A stretch of 64,000 bases of DNA from Aminipila sp963524205 (lineage in GTDB: Bacteria > Bacillota > Clostridia > Peptostreptococcales > Anaerovoracaceae): positions 36,170-100,169 of the forward strand of contig CAURED010000016.1 of assembly GCA_963524205.1 (NCBI GenBank), in the 5' to 3' direction. Within the stretch, counting starts at the first letter, position 1. Every line of letters begins with the position of its first letter. Below, in pieces: positions 17,997 through 26,265 of the stretch. A program made the translations under genes and the position numbers. The notes beneath the pieces are model-generated. The model had not been told where the DNA came from and searched no databases. It saw only the letters and a list, made by a program, of their open reading frames with translations.

Positions 17997-18768
17997 CACA
18001 TTCTACCTTTTCTAAAACCCCTTGGTTTTTTACTCCTAATCTGTTAATCTGTGTTGCCATATATCCTGCTCCATAACCGTTATCAATGTTTACTACTGCT
18101 ATACCATTGGCACAAGAATTAATCATGGTTAGCAGTGCAGATAATCCCTGCATACTGGCTCCATATCCTACTGAAGTTGGCACTCCAATCACAGGCTTAT
18201 CCACCAAACCACCGATTACACTTGCCAAAGCACCTTCCATTCCTGCAACAGCTATCACACAATTGGCACTTTGAATCACCTCCAGTTGGCATAGAATTCT
18301 ATGGATTCCACTCACCCCAACATCATAAATTCGTTCTACATAAGAGCCAAAATATTCTGCCGTCTGTGCTGCTTCTTCTGCTACTGGAATATCCGCAGTT
18401 CCAGCCGTGCAAACTGCAATTTTGCCCTGCTTTTTCTTATCTGGCTTTTCTATTTTTATAATTCGGGAAATTTCATCATATTGAGTTTCTGGATACTTTG
18501 CCTTAATCAGTTCATACTGTAGTCTCGATGCTCTGGTTCCAAATACCTCTCCATCTTCTTCATACAGTTTCCCAAATATTTTAAGGAGGTGATCATCTGC
18601 TTTCCCACTGCAGAAAATTACCTCTGCAAAACCAGATCGCAGTTTTCTATGAGTATCTAGTTTAGCAAATCCCATCTCTTCATATGGCAGCCTTCGAATA
18701 TATTGTTCTGCTTCCTCTACAGAGATCTCATCATTTTTTAATTTTAACAATATATCATGTGTCTCCAT
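17989..18768 (-). CDS. larB: Nickel-pincer cofactor biosynthesis protein LarB
   Basis: 259 residues from ATG at 18768, chosen for the GGAGGTTGTA directly upstream. LarB carboxylates and hydrolyses nicotinic acid adenine dinucleotide, the first step toward the nickel-pincer nucleotide. The C-terminal half has the PurE-like AIR-carboxylase fold (KIAVCTAGTADIPVAEEAAQTAEYFG, read here in part; GVPTSVGYGASMQGLSALLTM). It is the first gene of larB-larE-larMN-larQ-larO and is insulated from merR upstream by a terminator. Confidence 0.9.
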   Translation of the reverse strand: METHDILLKLKNDEISVEEAEQYIRRLPYEEMGFAKLDTHRKLRSGFAEVIFCSGKADDHLLKIFGKLYEEDGEVFGTRASRLQYELIKAKYPETQYDEISRIIKIEKPDKKKQGKIAVCTAGTADIPVAEEAAQTAEYFGSYVERIYDVGVSGIHRILCQLEVIQSANCVIAVAGMEGALASVIGGLVDKPVIGVPTSVGYGASMQGLSALLTMINSCANGIAVVNIDNGYGAGYMATQINRLGVKNQGVLEKVECDE

Positions 18769-18816
18769 TACAACCTCCATTTTATTTTCCAAGTCAATGT
18801 TTTATTTATATTTTTC

Positions 18817-18856
18817 AAAAAAATCTCCATACTCTCTTTTTAGGGTACGGAGATTT
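18817..18856 (-). terminator. Intrinsic terminator after the merR gene
   Basis: Minus-strand stem AAATCTCCGTAC / GTATGGAGATTT (18856-18845 / 18832-18821) followed by a T-run; separates merR from larB. Confidence 0.8.
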
Positions 18857-18879
18857 TAACTAATTTTATATTGCTAATT

Positions 18880-19254
18880 CTATTCCCAAGACAAAACCCC
18901 TGTTGCCTCTGCTTTTTCATATCTGCCTATTTTATAATTCAGCCGATCCAGGGTTTGTTGCATGTCTTCCATTTTTTCTAAAAGCTTTTTACGTTCTTCT
19001 AGCAAAAGTTCTTTTCTTGCTTTAATCGTAGAATCCCCCTGCTGGGTCAACGCACAATATTCAATCAGAGCTTCTATTGGTACACCTGCAGAGCGCATAC
19101 ATTTTGCCAGCCCAATCCATTTACAGGATTCTTCCGTATAATCCCGATTGCCATTCGCAGTTCTGTTTACTAGAGGTATCAACCCTATACGTTCATAATA
19201 CCGCAATGTGTCCTGAGAAATGTCATATTTTTTACTAACTTCTGCAATTGTCAT
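18880..19254 (-). CDS. MerR family regulator of the adjacent aldo/keto reductase
   Basis: 124 residues with an N-terminal MerR HTH (MTIAEVSKKYDISQDTLRYYERIGL) and a dimerisation helix (LLEERKKLLEKMEDMQQTLDRL; both partly quoted), no large effector domain. This is the short AdhR/YfmP-like kind that responds to electrophiles and controls oxidoreductases. It lies 30 bp downstream of the reductase gene on the same strand and probably acts on the promoter at 20443-20473. Confidence 0.85.
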   Translation of the reverse strand: MTIAEVSKKYDISQDTLRYYERIGLIPLVNRTANGNRDYTEESCKWIGLAKCMRSAGVPIEALIEYCALTQQGDSTIKARKELLLEERKKLLEKMEDMQQTLDRLNYKIGRYEKAEATGVLSWE

Positions 19255-19283
19255 TCGTATTCCCCCAAACTCACCTTTTGTAA

Positions 19284-20414
19284 TTAATTAGTAGCACCTT
19301 CAAATTGTTCTGCTACTTCCTTTAAGCCTTTTATTATTTCAATATGCTGAGGACAGCTATTCTCACACTTTCTGCATCCAATACAATCTGAGGCCTTCCC
19401 ATAGGTTTTGATATAATTTCCGTAATACATGCCTTGTATTGAAAGTCCTTTGTTCTGAGACTGCTTCTCCGCATTATATAATGCGAAATAATTAGGAATA
19501 GCTATGTTTTTAGGACAGCCTTCCACACAATACTGACAGGCAGTACAAGGAATTGCAATCGCTTCATTAATAACATCTACTACCTTCTCTATTATATCAT
19601 ATTCTTCTTTAATAAATGGTTTAAAATTTTGCATATACCCTGTGTTATCTAGCAATTGTTCCATATTCGACATACCGCTTAAAACCATTACAACATTTTC
19701 AAGACTTGCTGCAAAACGGACTGCCCAGGAAGCTATAGACATATCCGGATGATATTGTTTCAGAATCTTCTCAGCTTTAGCAGGAACAGCTGCAAGTGTA
19801 CCACCTTTCGCAGGCTCCATTACTATTACTGGTTTTCCATGCTCTTTAGCAACCTTATAACATTTTGCTGACTGAATGCTTTCATTATTCCAGTCCATAT
19901 AGTTTATCTGTAGCTGTACAAAATCTACTTCTGGATAAGCCTTAAGAATTTCATCAAGCAAATCCGCAGTATCGTGAAAAGAAAAGCCAATATTTTTAAC
20001 CTTACCTTCTGCTTTCTTTTTCAGGATAAAGGCATAGCTATCCATATTCTTTGCTATTTCATAATGGGAGACACCTAGATTATGAAGAAGATAATAGTCA
20101 AAATACTCTACTCCGCATTTTTCTAACTGTTCATTAAAGATTCTTTCCTGATCTTCCTTTTTTCCTAAAAACATAGTAGGCATTTTCGTGGCTACAGTAA
20201 AGCTGTTCCTGTCATGACGTTTCACCAGTGCTTCCCTTAGAGCGTTTTCACTTTTGAAGTTGTGGTACATATATGCTGTATCAAAATATGTAAATCCTCT
20301 TTCCAAAAAAGTGTCTACCATTTTGTTTACCTGTTCCATATCAATGTCTGTTGGATCCTCTGGGTTATTTATAGGTAATCTCATGAATCCAAATCCTAAT
20401 TTTTTCTGTTCCAT
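19284..20414 (-). CDS. Aldo/keto reductase with C-terminal ferredoxin-type [4Fe-4S] domain
   Basis: 376 residues. The start at 20414 follows AAAAGGAG; a longer frame begins inside the promoter and is rejected. The N-terminal ~270 residues form an aldo/keto reductase barrel (GFTYFDTAYMYHN; KNIGFSFHDTADLLDE). The C-terminus has two cysteine clusters, CTACQYCVEGCPKNI and CIGCRKCENSCPQHI, for [4Fe-4S] centres. Such proteins are common in clostridia; physiological substrate unknown. Operon partner is the short MerR gene. Confidence 0.9.
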   Translation of the reverse strand: MEQKKLGFGFMRLPINNPEDPTDIDMEQVNKMVDTFLERGFTYFDTAYMYHNFKSENALREALVKRHDRNSFTVATKMPTMFLGKKEDQERIFNEQLEKCGVEYFDYYLLHNLGVSHYEIAKNMDSYAFILKKKAEGKVKNIGFSFHDTADLLDEILKAYPEVDFVQLQINYMDWNNESIQSAKCYKVAKEHGKPVIVMEPAKGGTLAAVPAKAEKILKQYHPDMSIASWAVRFAASLENVVMVLSGMSNMEQLLDNTGYMQNFKPFIKEEYDIIEKVVDVINEAIAIPCTACQYCVEGCPKNIAIPNYFALYNAEKQSQNKGLSIQGMYYGNYIKTYGKASDCIGCRKCENSCPQHIEIIKGLKEVAEQFEGATN

Positions 20415-20442
20415 ATGATTTTTCTCCTTTTCTATACTGTTG

Positions 20443-20473
20443 AGAATATCACTTGGAGTGAACTCCATGTCAA
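20443..20473 (-). promoter_or_regulatory. MerR-controlled promoter of the aldo/keto reductase operon
   Basis: Minus-strand TTGACA (20473-20468), 19-bp spacer, TATTCT (20448-20443). The spacer contains the inverted repeat TGGAGT / ACTCCA. A long spacer with a dyad inside is the standard MerR operator layout. Confidence 0.8.
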
Positions 20474-20525
20474 GAACTTTTTATAGTTATAAATTTTTGT
20501 TCGATTTATAATAAAATCACTTGGG

Positions 20526-20554
20526 TTGTCCCTTGAATTTATTCATGTTATAAT
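20526..20554 (+). promoter_or_regulatory. Sigma-A promoter of the DEAD-box helicase gene
   Basis: TTGTCC (20526-20531), 17-bp spacer, TATAAT (20549-20554), leaving a leader of about 100 nt before the ATG at 20656. Confidence 0.6.
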
Positions 20555-20655
20555 AGAAATTTATAATATTGTAATCAGGTGATTAAATTGTAAAATAAAT
20601 ATAAATAATAGATTATAGAAGAACTAATTGGATTGAGTTAAGAAAAGGAAAAAAT

Positions 20656-22107
20656 ATGAATGAAATAAAAGATTTACAGGAAACAAATATTGAAAAGTTT
20701 AAGGATTATCCACTTGATAGTTCTATCAAAAGAGCCTTAAGCGAATTAGGATTCAAGCAGCCTCTAGAAGTCCAGGCTAAAGTAATCCCTATGATTCTCG
20801 AAGGCAAGGATTTAATTGTAAAATCCCAAACGGGCAGTGGTAAAACAGCAGCCTTCGCCATTCCTCTTTGTCAAAAAATCGATGTAGAATTAGAAAGTCC
20901 TCAGGTTCTAGTTCTGTCTCCCACACGAGAATTGACGGAACAGGTAAAACAAGATATTTATGATGTTGGAAAATACAAAGGTTTAAAGTGCTGTGCTTTA
21001 TACGGTAAACAGCCCATGGAGCAGCAAAGAAAAGAATTAAAGCAAAATACACCACATGTGATTGTAGCCACACCTGGTAGAATGATGGACCATATATTGA
21101 ATAAAAATGTAAAGCTCCATGATATTAAATACCTAGTAATTGATGAAGCTGATGAGATGTTAATTATGGGATTTAAGGAACAACTAGAAGCTATTATAAA
21201 AAAAATCCCTAAAGATAGAGTGACTCTGCTTTTCTCAGCAACAATACCTGACGAAGTTCATTTCTTGAGCCAAGAATATCTGAGAAATCCTGAAAATATA
21301 GAAATTGAGGCACAAGTCTCTAATCTTGAAAAGATTGAACAAATTTACTATGCTGTAGACGGCCTAAAAAAAGTAGATTTTATAAAGAAAGTTATCGAAA
21401 GAGAACACCCAAGAAAAGCCATTATGTTCTGCAATACACAAGAACAGGTTACCAATTTGTTTGAAATCTTTAGAAAGTGGGGTAACTTTACTTGTGCAGT
21501 ACATGGTGGTATGGACCAGCAAATGCGTACAGAAAAATTAAACGCTTTCAAGCGTGGTGAATACAAGATGCTTATTGCTACTGATGTGGCAGCAAGGGGT
21601 TTACACGTCCAAGGTATTACGCATGTAATAAACTATGGTGTTCCATTTGAACATGAACAATACGTGCATAGAATTGGCAGGACTGGTCGTGTGGATCAAC
21701 ATGGCATTGCTATCACGATGGTCATCCCAAGTGAAATGAATAGATTTCATGATTTGGAAACATTCCTCGGTTATAAAATCCCATGTAAAGGCGGTCATGT
21801 AGACAGAAAGCCAAAAGCAGATTCTAATCGTCGAAATAGTAGGGAAAGATATAAAGTTGACAGTCGTAAAGGACAGAAGTCCTTAGTACAGTTCAATGCT
21901 GGCAGAAATAACAGCTCGCTGAAAACAAGTGATTTCCTTGCTGCCATCAGACACGTAGACGGTATTTACACTGAAGACATCGGAAAAGTTGACATAAGAG
22001 AAAGCGTAACCAATGTTGAAATATTCGATGGGAAAGAAATCATAGTTATTAAAGCCTTTAAAACAAAGAAAATTAAGGGTAAATTATATAGAGTAAAAAA
22101 AGGCTAG
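20656..22107 (+). CDS. dbpA: DEAD-box RNA helicase, DbpA/YxiN type
   Basis: 483 residues with the full helicase set: SQTGSGKTA (I), PTRELTEQ (Ia), TPGR (Ib), DEAD (II), SAT (III), HRIGRTGR (VI). The basic linker (~375-410) leads to a C-terminal domain of ~70 residues (SDFLAAIRHVDGIYTEDIGKVDI...YRVKKG) of the DbpA RNA-binding type, which targets hairpin 92 of 23S rRNA for 50S subunit assembly. AAAAGGAAAAAAT precedes the start. Monocistronic, with its own promoter and terminator. Confidence 0.88.
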   Translation: MNEIKDLQETNIEKFKDYPLDSSIKRALSELGFKQPLEVQAKVIPMILEGKDLIVKSQTGSGKTAAFAIPLCQKIDVELESPQVLVLSPTRELTEQVKQDIYDVGKYKGLKCCALYGKQPMEQQRKELKQNTPHVIVATPGRMMDHILNKNVKLHDIKYLVIDEADEMLIMGFKEQLEAIIKKIPKDRVTLLFSATIPDEVHFLSQEYLRNPENIEIEAQVSNLEKIEQIYYAVDGLKKVDFIKKVIEREHPRKAIMFCNTQEQVTNLFEIFRKWGNFTCAVHGGMDQQMRTEKLNAFKRGEYKMLIATDVAARGLHVQGITHVINYGVPFEHEQYVHRIGRTGRVDQHGIAITMVIPSEMNRFHDLETFLGYKIPCKGGHVDRKPKADSNRRNSRERYKVDSRKGQKSLVQFNAGRNNSSLKTSDFLAAIRHVDGIYTEDIGKVDIRESVTNVEIFDGKEIIVIKAFKTKKIKGKLYRVKKG

Positions 22108-22126
22108 CTTATTTTTTTAAATAAAG

Positions 22127-22170
22127 AAAAAAGCATGCAAACAGAATAAAATCTGCTTGCATGCTTTTTT
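22127..22170 (+). terminator. Intrinsic terminator after dbpA (also faces motB)
   Basis: AAAAAAGCATGCAA (22127-22140) / TTGCATGCTTTTTT (22157-22170), a perfect 14-bp stem with A- and T-runs, so active in both directions. Confidence 0.9.
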
Positions 22171-22213
22171 AAGGTCTGCATTTATATTAAGGGATATGAT
22201 CAAATAACTATTC

Positions 22214-22987
22214 TTACTTTGTAATCTGTTTTTCCAGATCATTATATTTCTCACTCAGAACAATAATATCAATACGCCTATTTTTCGTCCGTCCTTCTGC
22301 CGTGGAATTATCCGCAACTGGCCTATACTCCCCATATCCAACCGCTACAAGTTTTTCAGGCGGTACATTACACTGATTAATAAATAATTGAACTACACTG
22401 ACCGCTCTTGCTGTAGATAATTCCCAATTAGATGGATATACCTCTGAATGCATAGGGACGTTGTCAGTATGACCTTCAATACGTATGTAATTATTCAGAT
22501 TATTAATCATATCAGCTACTTCTAGTAAAGCATATTCATTTTCTTTTTTGATTTCTGCACTTCCTGATTCAAATAAAATTGCATTATTAAAACTAATAAC
22601 CAGACCACGCTTATCTATACTTGTTGTTACAGAACCACTCATATTTTCTTTTTGTAACTTTGCATCAATATCAGCTTTTAATTCCTTCAGATTCTGTAGT
22701 TCTTTCTGCTCAATGGCTTTCTCTAACTGTTCTTTTGTCTGACTACTTGTAGAGACCGCCGCCTGCGTGCTTTGCTTATTTGCTGCTTCAGAAGAAACAA
22801 AGCTTTCAGTCATCATTTGCTCACTAAACTCTTCCGACATTTGTTGTGCTTTCCCTGCATCCACCTGACTAACAGCAAATAAAACTATGAAAACTGCTAA
22901 TAATAAAGTCATCAAATCCGAATATGGAAGCAGCCACGCTTCCCCACCTTCTTCTTCCTGATGTGGATGTTTATTTTTCTTTGACAT
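22214..22987 (-). CDS. motB: Flagellar motor protein MotB
   Basis: 257 residues: one membrane helix with the proton-carrying Asp24 (WLLPYSDLMTLLLAVFIVLF), a linker rich in Gln/Lys, and a C-terminal OmpA-like peptidoglycan-binding domain (IRIEGHTDNVPM...NWELSTARA). With MotA it forms the ion-driven stator anchored to the cell wall. AAGGAGG precedes the ATG and the gene follows motA by 12 bp. Confidence 0.94.
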   Translation of the reverse strand: MSKKNKHPHQEEEGGEAWLLPYSDLMTLLLAVFIVLFAVSQVDAGKAQQMSEEFSEQMMTESFVSSEAANKQSTQAAVSTSSQTKEQLEKAIEQKELQNLKELKADIDAKLQKENMSGSVTTSIDKRGLVISFNNAILFESGSAEIKKENEYALLEVADMINNLNNYIRIEGHTDNVPMHSEVYPSNWELSTARAVSVVQLFINQCNVPPEKLVAVGYGEYRPVADNSTAEGRTKNRRIDIIVLSEKYNDLEKQITK

Positions 22988-22999
22988 ACTGTTTCCTCC

Positions 23000-23785
23000 T
23001 TATTCAGACTTCATTTCCTCAGCTATTTGTTCTTGTTTCGATGCTGGAAGAACTGCAAGTAACCTTTCCTTTAGCATAAAAGGAGAATCGCCTCTTTGTA
23101 TAGATAGCAAACCTTCAAGAATCATATATTTAAGCGTCACTTCTGCTTGACTTTTAACTTTCAATTTTTTTGCAAATGGATTCCATAAAACATAACCAGT
23201 AAATATACCCAGAATAGTTGCTATAAATGCAGCAGCAATTGCTTCAGCCATCTTATCGGTATCGTCTATATGTGACATGGCAGCTATCAAACCAAATACA
23301 GCCCCCAAAACACCTAAGGTTGGAGCATACATTCCAGCCGATGAAAAAATACTCGCATTTGTTTCATGTCGTTTTTCCATTGCCGAAATTTCAGATTCAA
23401 GAATTTCAGTAATAACGTCATCCCCAGTTCCGTCAACAACCATACGAATACCTTTTTTTAAAAAAGAGTCTTCAATTTCTTCAACTTTACTTTCTAACGA
23501 CAAAAGTCCTTCTTTCCTTGCTGTGGTTGATAAATTGACCATTAATTCAATGATGTCCAGTTCAGACATCCTCTCTTGTTTTGTAAAGAGAATTTTGAAT
23601 AAAGCTCCTATGCTTTTAAGATTTTCTCCAGGGAATGAATTTAAAATAGTAGCAACCGTACCAACAAATATAACAAAAAAAGCTGCAGGATTTAAAAACA
23701 CAGTAAAACTAATATGCTTAAAAATCATAGCTCCAATTACCGAAGTAAAACCTACAATAATGCCCAAAAGTGTAGTAAGTTCCAT
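23000..23785 (-). CDS. motA: Flagellar motor protein MotA
   Basis: 261 residues with four membrane helices and the large cytoplasmic loop after helix 2 that contacts the rotor. The conserved proline region YAPTLGVLGAVFGLIAAM is present. Expressed with motB. AAAAGGAGGGCGT precedes the start. No convincing sigma-D (FliA) promoter was found upstream; a sigma-A like -10 (TATGAT) and a palindrome at 23851 lie there instead. Confidence 0.95.
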   Translation of the reverse strand: MELTTLLGIIVGFTSVIGAMIFKHISFTVFLNPAAFFVIFVGTVATILNSFPGENLKSIGALFKILFTKQERMSELDIIELMVNLSTTARKEGLLSLESKVEEIEDSFLKKGIRMVVDGTGDDVITEILESEISAMEKRHETNASIFSSAGMYAPTLGVLGAVFGLIAAMSHIDDTDKMAEAIAAAFIATILGIFTGYVLWNPFAKKLKVKSQAEVTLKYMILEGLLSIQRGDSPFMLKERLLAVLPASKQEQIAEEMKSE

Positions 23786-23850
23786 ACGCCCTCCTTTTTA
23801 TTCGACATACTTTTACAAATTCTTTATTTTATCCTTTATCATACCATTTT

Positions 23851-23872
23851 TTATAGTTGTAAACAATTATAA
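23851..23872. promoter_or_regulatory. Near-palindrome upstream of motA, possible operator
   Basis: Twenty-two bp with arms TTATAGTTGTA and AACAATTATAA (9 of 11 pairs). On the minus strand it overlaps a TTGTTT that sits 17 bp before TATGAT, the likely -35/-10 of motAB. Confidence 0.35.
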
Positions 23873-23984
23873 TTTGTCGAATTTTTACCTAGCTTGTACT
23901 ATAATCTAAAAATAGTTATTCAGCAAGTCTCATAACACTTTATATCTCTTCAATAACTAAAATATAATGTGACCCTTTAGCACA

Positions 23985-24013
23985 ACAGAAAGGCGGGACA
24001 CGCGTCCCGCCTT
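23985..24013 (-). terminator. Terminator hairpin of the BclA-like gene
   Basis: AAGGCGGGAC (23990-23999) / GTCCCGCCTT (24004-24013), perfect 10-bp GC-rich stem with a 4-nt loop, followed on the minus strand by TCTGTTG; the T-tract is weak. Confidence 0.6.
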
Positions 24014-24091
24014 CATCTTCTTACCGACTGTTGTAGTATTTAAGCAGCATCTGTTTGGTCAATGCGCTACAGGATTCTATTTTCTTATCAA

Positions 24092-25078
24092 TCATTCCTT
24101 GATAATACTAATTTGAAGTTTTTTTTGGCTGCTTTTGTTCTCACTGAGTCCTGAAGTACCTGTTGTAAACATTCTTAAAATTTTAGGTGTAGCAATAAAA
24201 ATCGGTGTATTTCCACTTGCATCAGAAAGGACCAAAATACCAAATTTATTTTTGTAAACATCTCCAGAAGCTGAGATTGCCGGTCCTAAGCCCAACGTAA
24301 CGGAGGTACCAATCGGCAATAGATAGGATTGAATTGCCGCTAACATGTCTGTGCCGCAGCCTGGAGGCAGAGGGTCTGGCGGATTCAGATAAGAGAAGCT
24401 CGGATCATATAAGGTCCCGTCTCCTGGATAAATGGCAGTAATATTGGCGATTGGCAATGCCTCATAATCACCATTTACATCAACCAGTCGCAAAAGCCCT
24501 GGACCTGTAGCGTCTGGAGACGTGTATAAATCCAATGGCACTCCAGAATAAGAAGCCAAAGACTCTGAATACACCGTCCAAGTGGTAGCCGAATATGCTG
24601 TAATCATTTGGGAGAGAATATTAGTTAATTGTTCGACGGCAAAGCAGCTCATGGTTTCTGTTGGTTCTGTCGGTATATTAACCTGTACGGCAGTCAACGC
24701 TGCTTTTAGGGGTGTCTGCAAAGCATAAGCATGACTGCCTGGGCTGGCATTAACTAGAGATACGGTTACAGAGCCAGATGATACATTGATAATTCCTGTT
24801 CCAACAACTTCTCCTGTTTTAAGAGGTGAAGACCCTTCAAGGAAATCCTCTTGGGATGAGGAAAGGGCAAAGGTTACTCCGCTTGGTGAACCAGATGATT
24901 GTGTCGAGACCCACCAATTAATCAAATACCTTCCGGCTTCGTTAAAAGTAATCACACCTGTGACGTTGTTATAGCTGATATTCCCGGTACTATATACGGT
25001 AGTATCAAATATAACATTTCCTAATACACCGACTGTCCCTGTTGCCGCGCGTTCTATTTGCAAAGCAATATTACTCAC
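24092..25078 (-). CDS. Spore-surface type protein with BclA/C1q-like N-terminal head domain
   Basis: 328 residues from a GTG start (AAAGGAG upstream; the overlapping ATG is out of frame). Residues ~1-130 match the jelly-roll head of exosporium glycoproteins (VIFDTTVYSTGNISYNNVTG; FNEAGRYLINWWVSTQSS; GSHAYAL). Residues ~145-328 form a second, Pro/Gly-rich beta domain I do not recognise (TWTVYSESLASYSGVPLDLY). There is no signal peptide and no collagen-like Gly-X-Y tract, unlike classical BclA. Location on the spore is inferred from the head domain only. Confidence 0.65.
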   Translation of the reverse strand: MSNIALQIERAATGTVGVLGNVIFDTTVYSTGNISYNNVTGVITFNEAGRYLINWWVSTQSSGSPSGVTFALSSSQEDFLEGSSPLKTGEVVGTGIINVSSGSVTVSLVNASPGSHAYALQTPLKAALTAVQVNIPTEPTETMSCFAVEQLTNILSQMITAYSATTWTVYSESLASYSGVPLDLYTSPDATGPGLLRLVDVNGDYEALPIANITAIYPGDGTLYDPSFSYLNPPDPLPPGCGTDMLAAIQSYLLPIGTSVTLGLGPAISASGDVYKNKFGILVLSDASGNTPIFIATPKILRMFTTGTSGLSENKSSQKKLQISIIKE

Positions 25079-25279
25079 ATGAATTTCTCCTTTTCATGCT
25101 GCAATTAATATAATCAGGTTTACATATCCGTCGATTTAAAATCCATAAATCGATAACAAATTTTATTCTATATTCCTTGCAGCTTATTATTACAATATAT
25201 GATAGCATGTGCCAAGATGTGAATTCATGAATGTACTAGTTGGCTATTATCACCTTGCTTTGTGCATTCTAGATTGTTC

Positions 25280-26074
25280 TTATCCCTTTTTACCGTCAAT
25301 ATCTGGAACCTTTTTAATAACAGCATCAAAAGTGTACACCTTATTGTCAGTGCCACCTTTTTTCTTCTCTAGAATTTCCTTAACCCTGAACCGTGTGATT
25401 TCCGTAATCAAATTGTATGGGACCGGTTGGGAAAGTGGAAATTGTATTGCGCCCTTTGATGTTTTATAGTCCGTCAGCTTATGAGCAAAAGTACGGACGC
25501 CGCTCTCACCCGGATAAAACCCAATGTGATTTTTCGCAGATGCAAAATGTACGAGATTTTCGTCCTGCCAAAATGTCGGCATCTGCCAGCTTATCTTTTC
25601 TTTTGCATTAGGGGCGGCTTTACGGATTGTTTCCCGAATCTGTTTGAGAATGTCTTGTACATCATCCGGAAACATTACAATATATCCATCAATGGTGGTG
25701 TATATGGGTTTTTCCTCAACCTTTTTACGCACCGGAGCAGACTGCGTAAGGATATATGCCTGATTGATATGTTCAATCAGTTCCGGAAAAAATGTATCGT
25801 CGGTCACCTCAAAATAATGAACTACGCGGTTTTTGGAGGTCTGTAATACTTTCGAATGCTTCCATTCGTCATGTAGTATATCAGAGGCAAAAGCTACTAC
25901 CATACAATCCTTTTTGGCGGTTATCTCGACAAAAGAGGAGTTATGCTTCCATAGTACCTTGCCAGATGTGTGATATTCATCAAACACACCAAGTTTTTTC
26001 TGAGCCATGTTGTGAAACTGTTCATAAAGCGGCAGCCACTTTTCACGGACACCGGAAAATATTGAATTTGCCAT
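25280..26074 (-). CDS. DUF5655-like plus DUF1801 (YdhG-like) protein
   Basis: 264 residues from MANSIF (AGAAGGA upstream). The N-terminal ~120 residues resemble the DUF5655 'predicted transport' domain (SGKVLWKHNSSFVEITAKKD...LQTSKNRVVHYFEV). The C-terminal ~135 residues are a DUF1801/frataxin-like iron-chaperone fold (ILKQIRETIRKAAPNAKEKISWQMPTFW; quoted in part). Both domains are stress-associated and of unknown activity. Monocistronic. Confidence 0.7.
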   Translation of the reverse strand: MANSIFSGVREKWLPLYEQFHNMAQKKLGVFDEYHTSGKVLWKHNSSFVEITAKKDCMVVAFASDILHDEWKHSKVLQTSKNRVVHYFEVTDDTFFPELIEHINQAYILTQSAPVRKKVEEKPIYTTIDGYIVMFPDDVQDILKQIRETIRKAAPNAKEKISWQMPTFWQDENLVHFASAKNHIGFYPGESGVRTFAHKLTDYKTSKGAIQFPLSQPVPYNLITEITRFRVKEILEKKKGGTDNKVYTFDAVIKKVPDIDGKKG

Positions 26075-26265
26075 ATTTATCATCCTTCTGCCACCACAGC
26101 AGAATAGCTGTCAGGCTAAAATATTCAAGTAATTTCCAATTAAAAATCTAAATAATCTTGGTGAGAAAAGAATTCTCTGTTTATGTAATTTGATTGTTAT
26201 TTTCTCCATCCTGCCCTATTAAAATACCAAGTATTTTGCCTTAGTGGTATCCATACCAGACTGTG

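Larger units (their letters stand above)
23786..24091. other. Intergenic region between the spore-surface gene and motA
   Basis: About 300 AT-rich bases holding the motA promoter area and palindrome (23851-23872) and a GC-rich terminator hairpin (23990-24013). No further gene is supported. Confidence 0.6.

Noticed and set aside
23277..23909. Long plus-strand open frame antisense to motA
   Set aside because: It mirrors the coding strand of motA, has no ribosome site and no family features; a shadow frame.
23786..23960. Sigma-D (FliA) promoter for motAB
   Set aside because: The nearest TAAA plus GTCGAATA-like match has wrong spacing and lies too close to the ribosome site.
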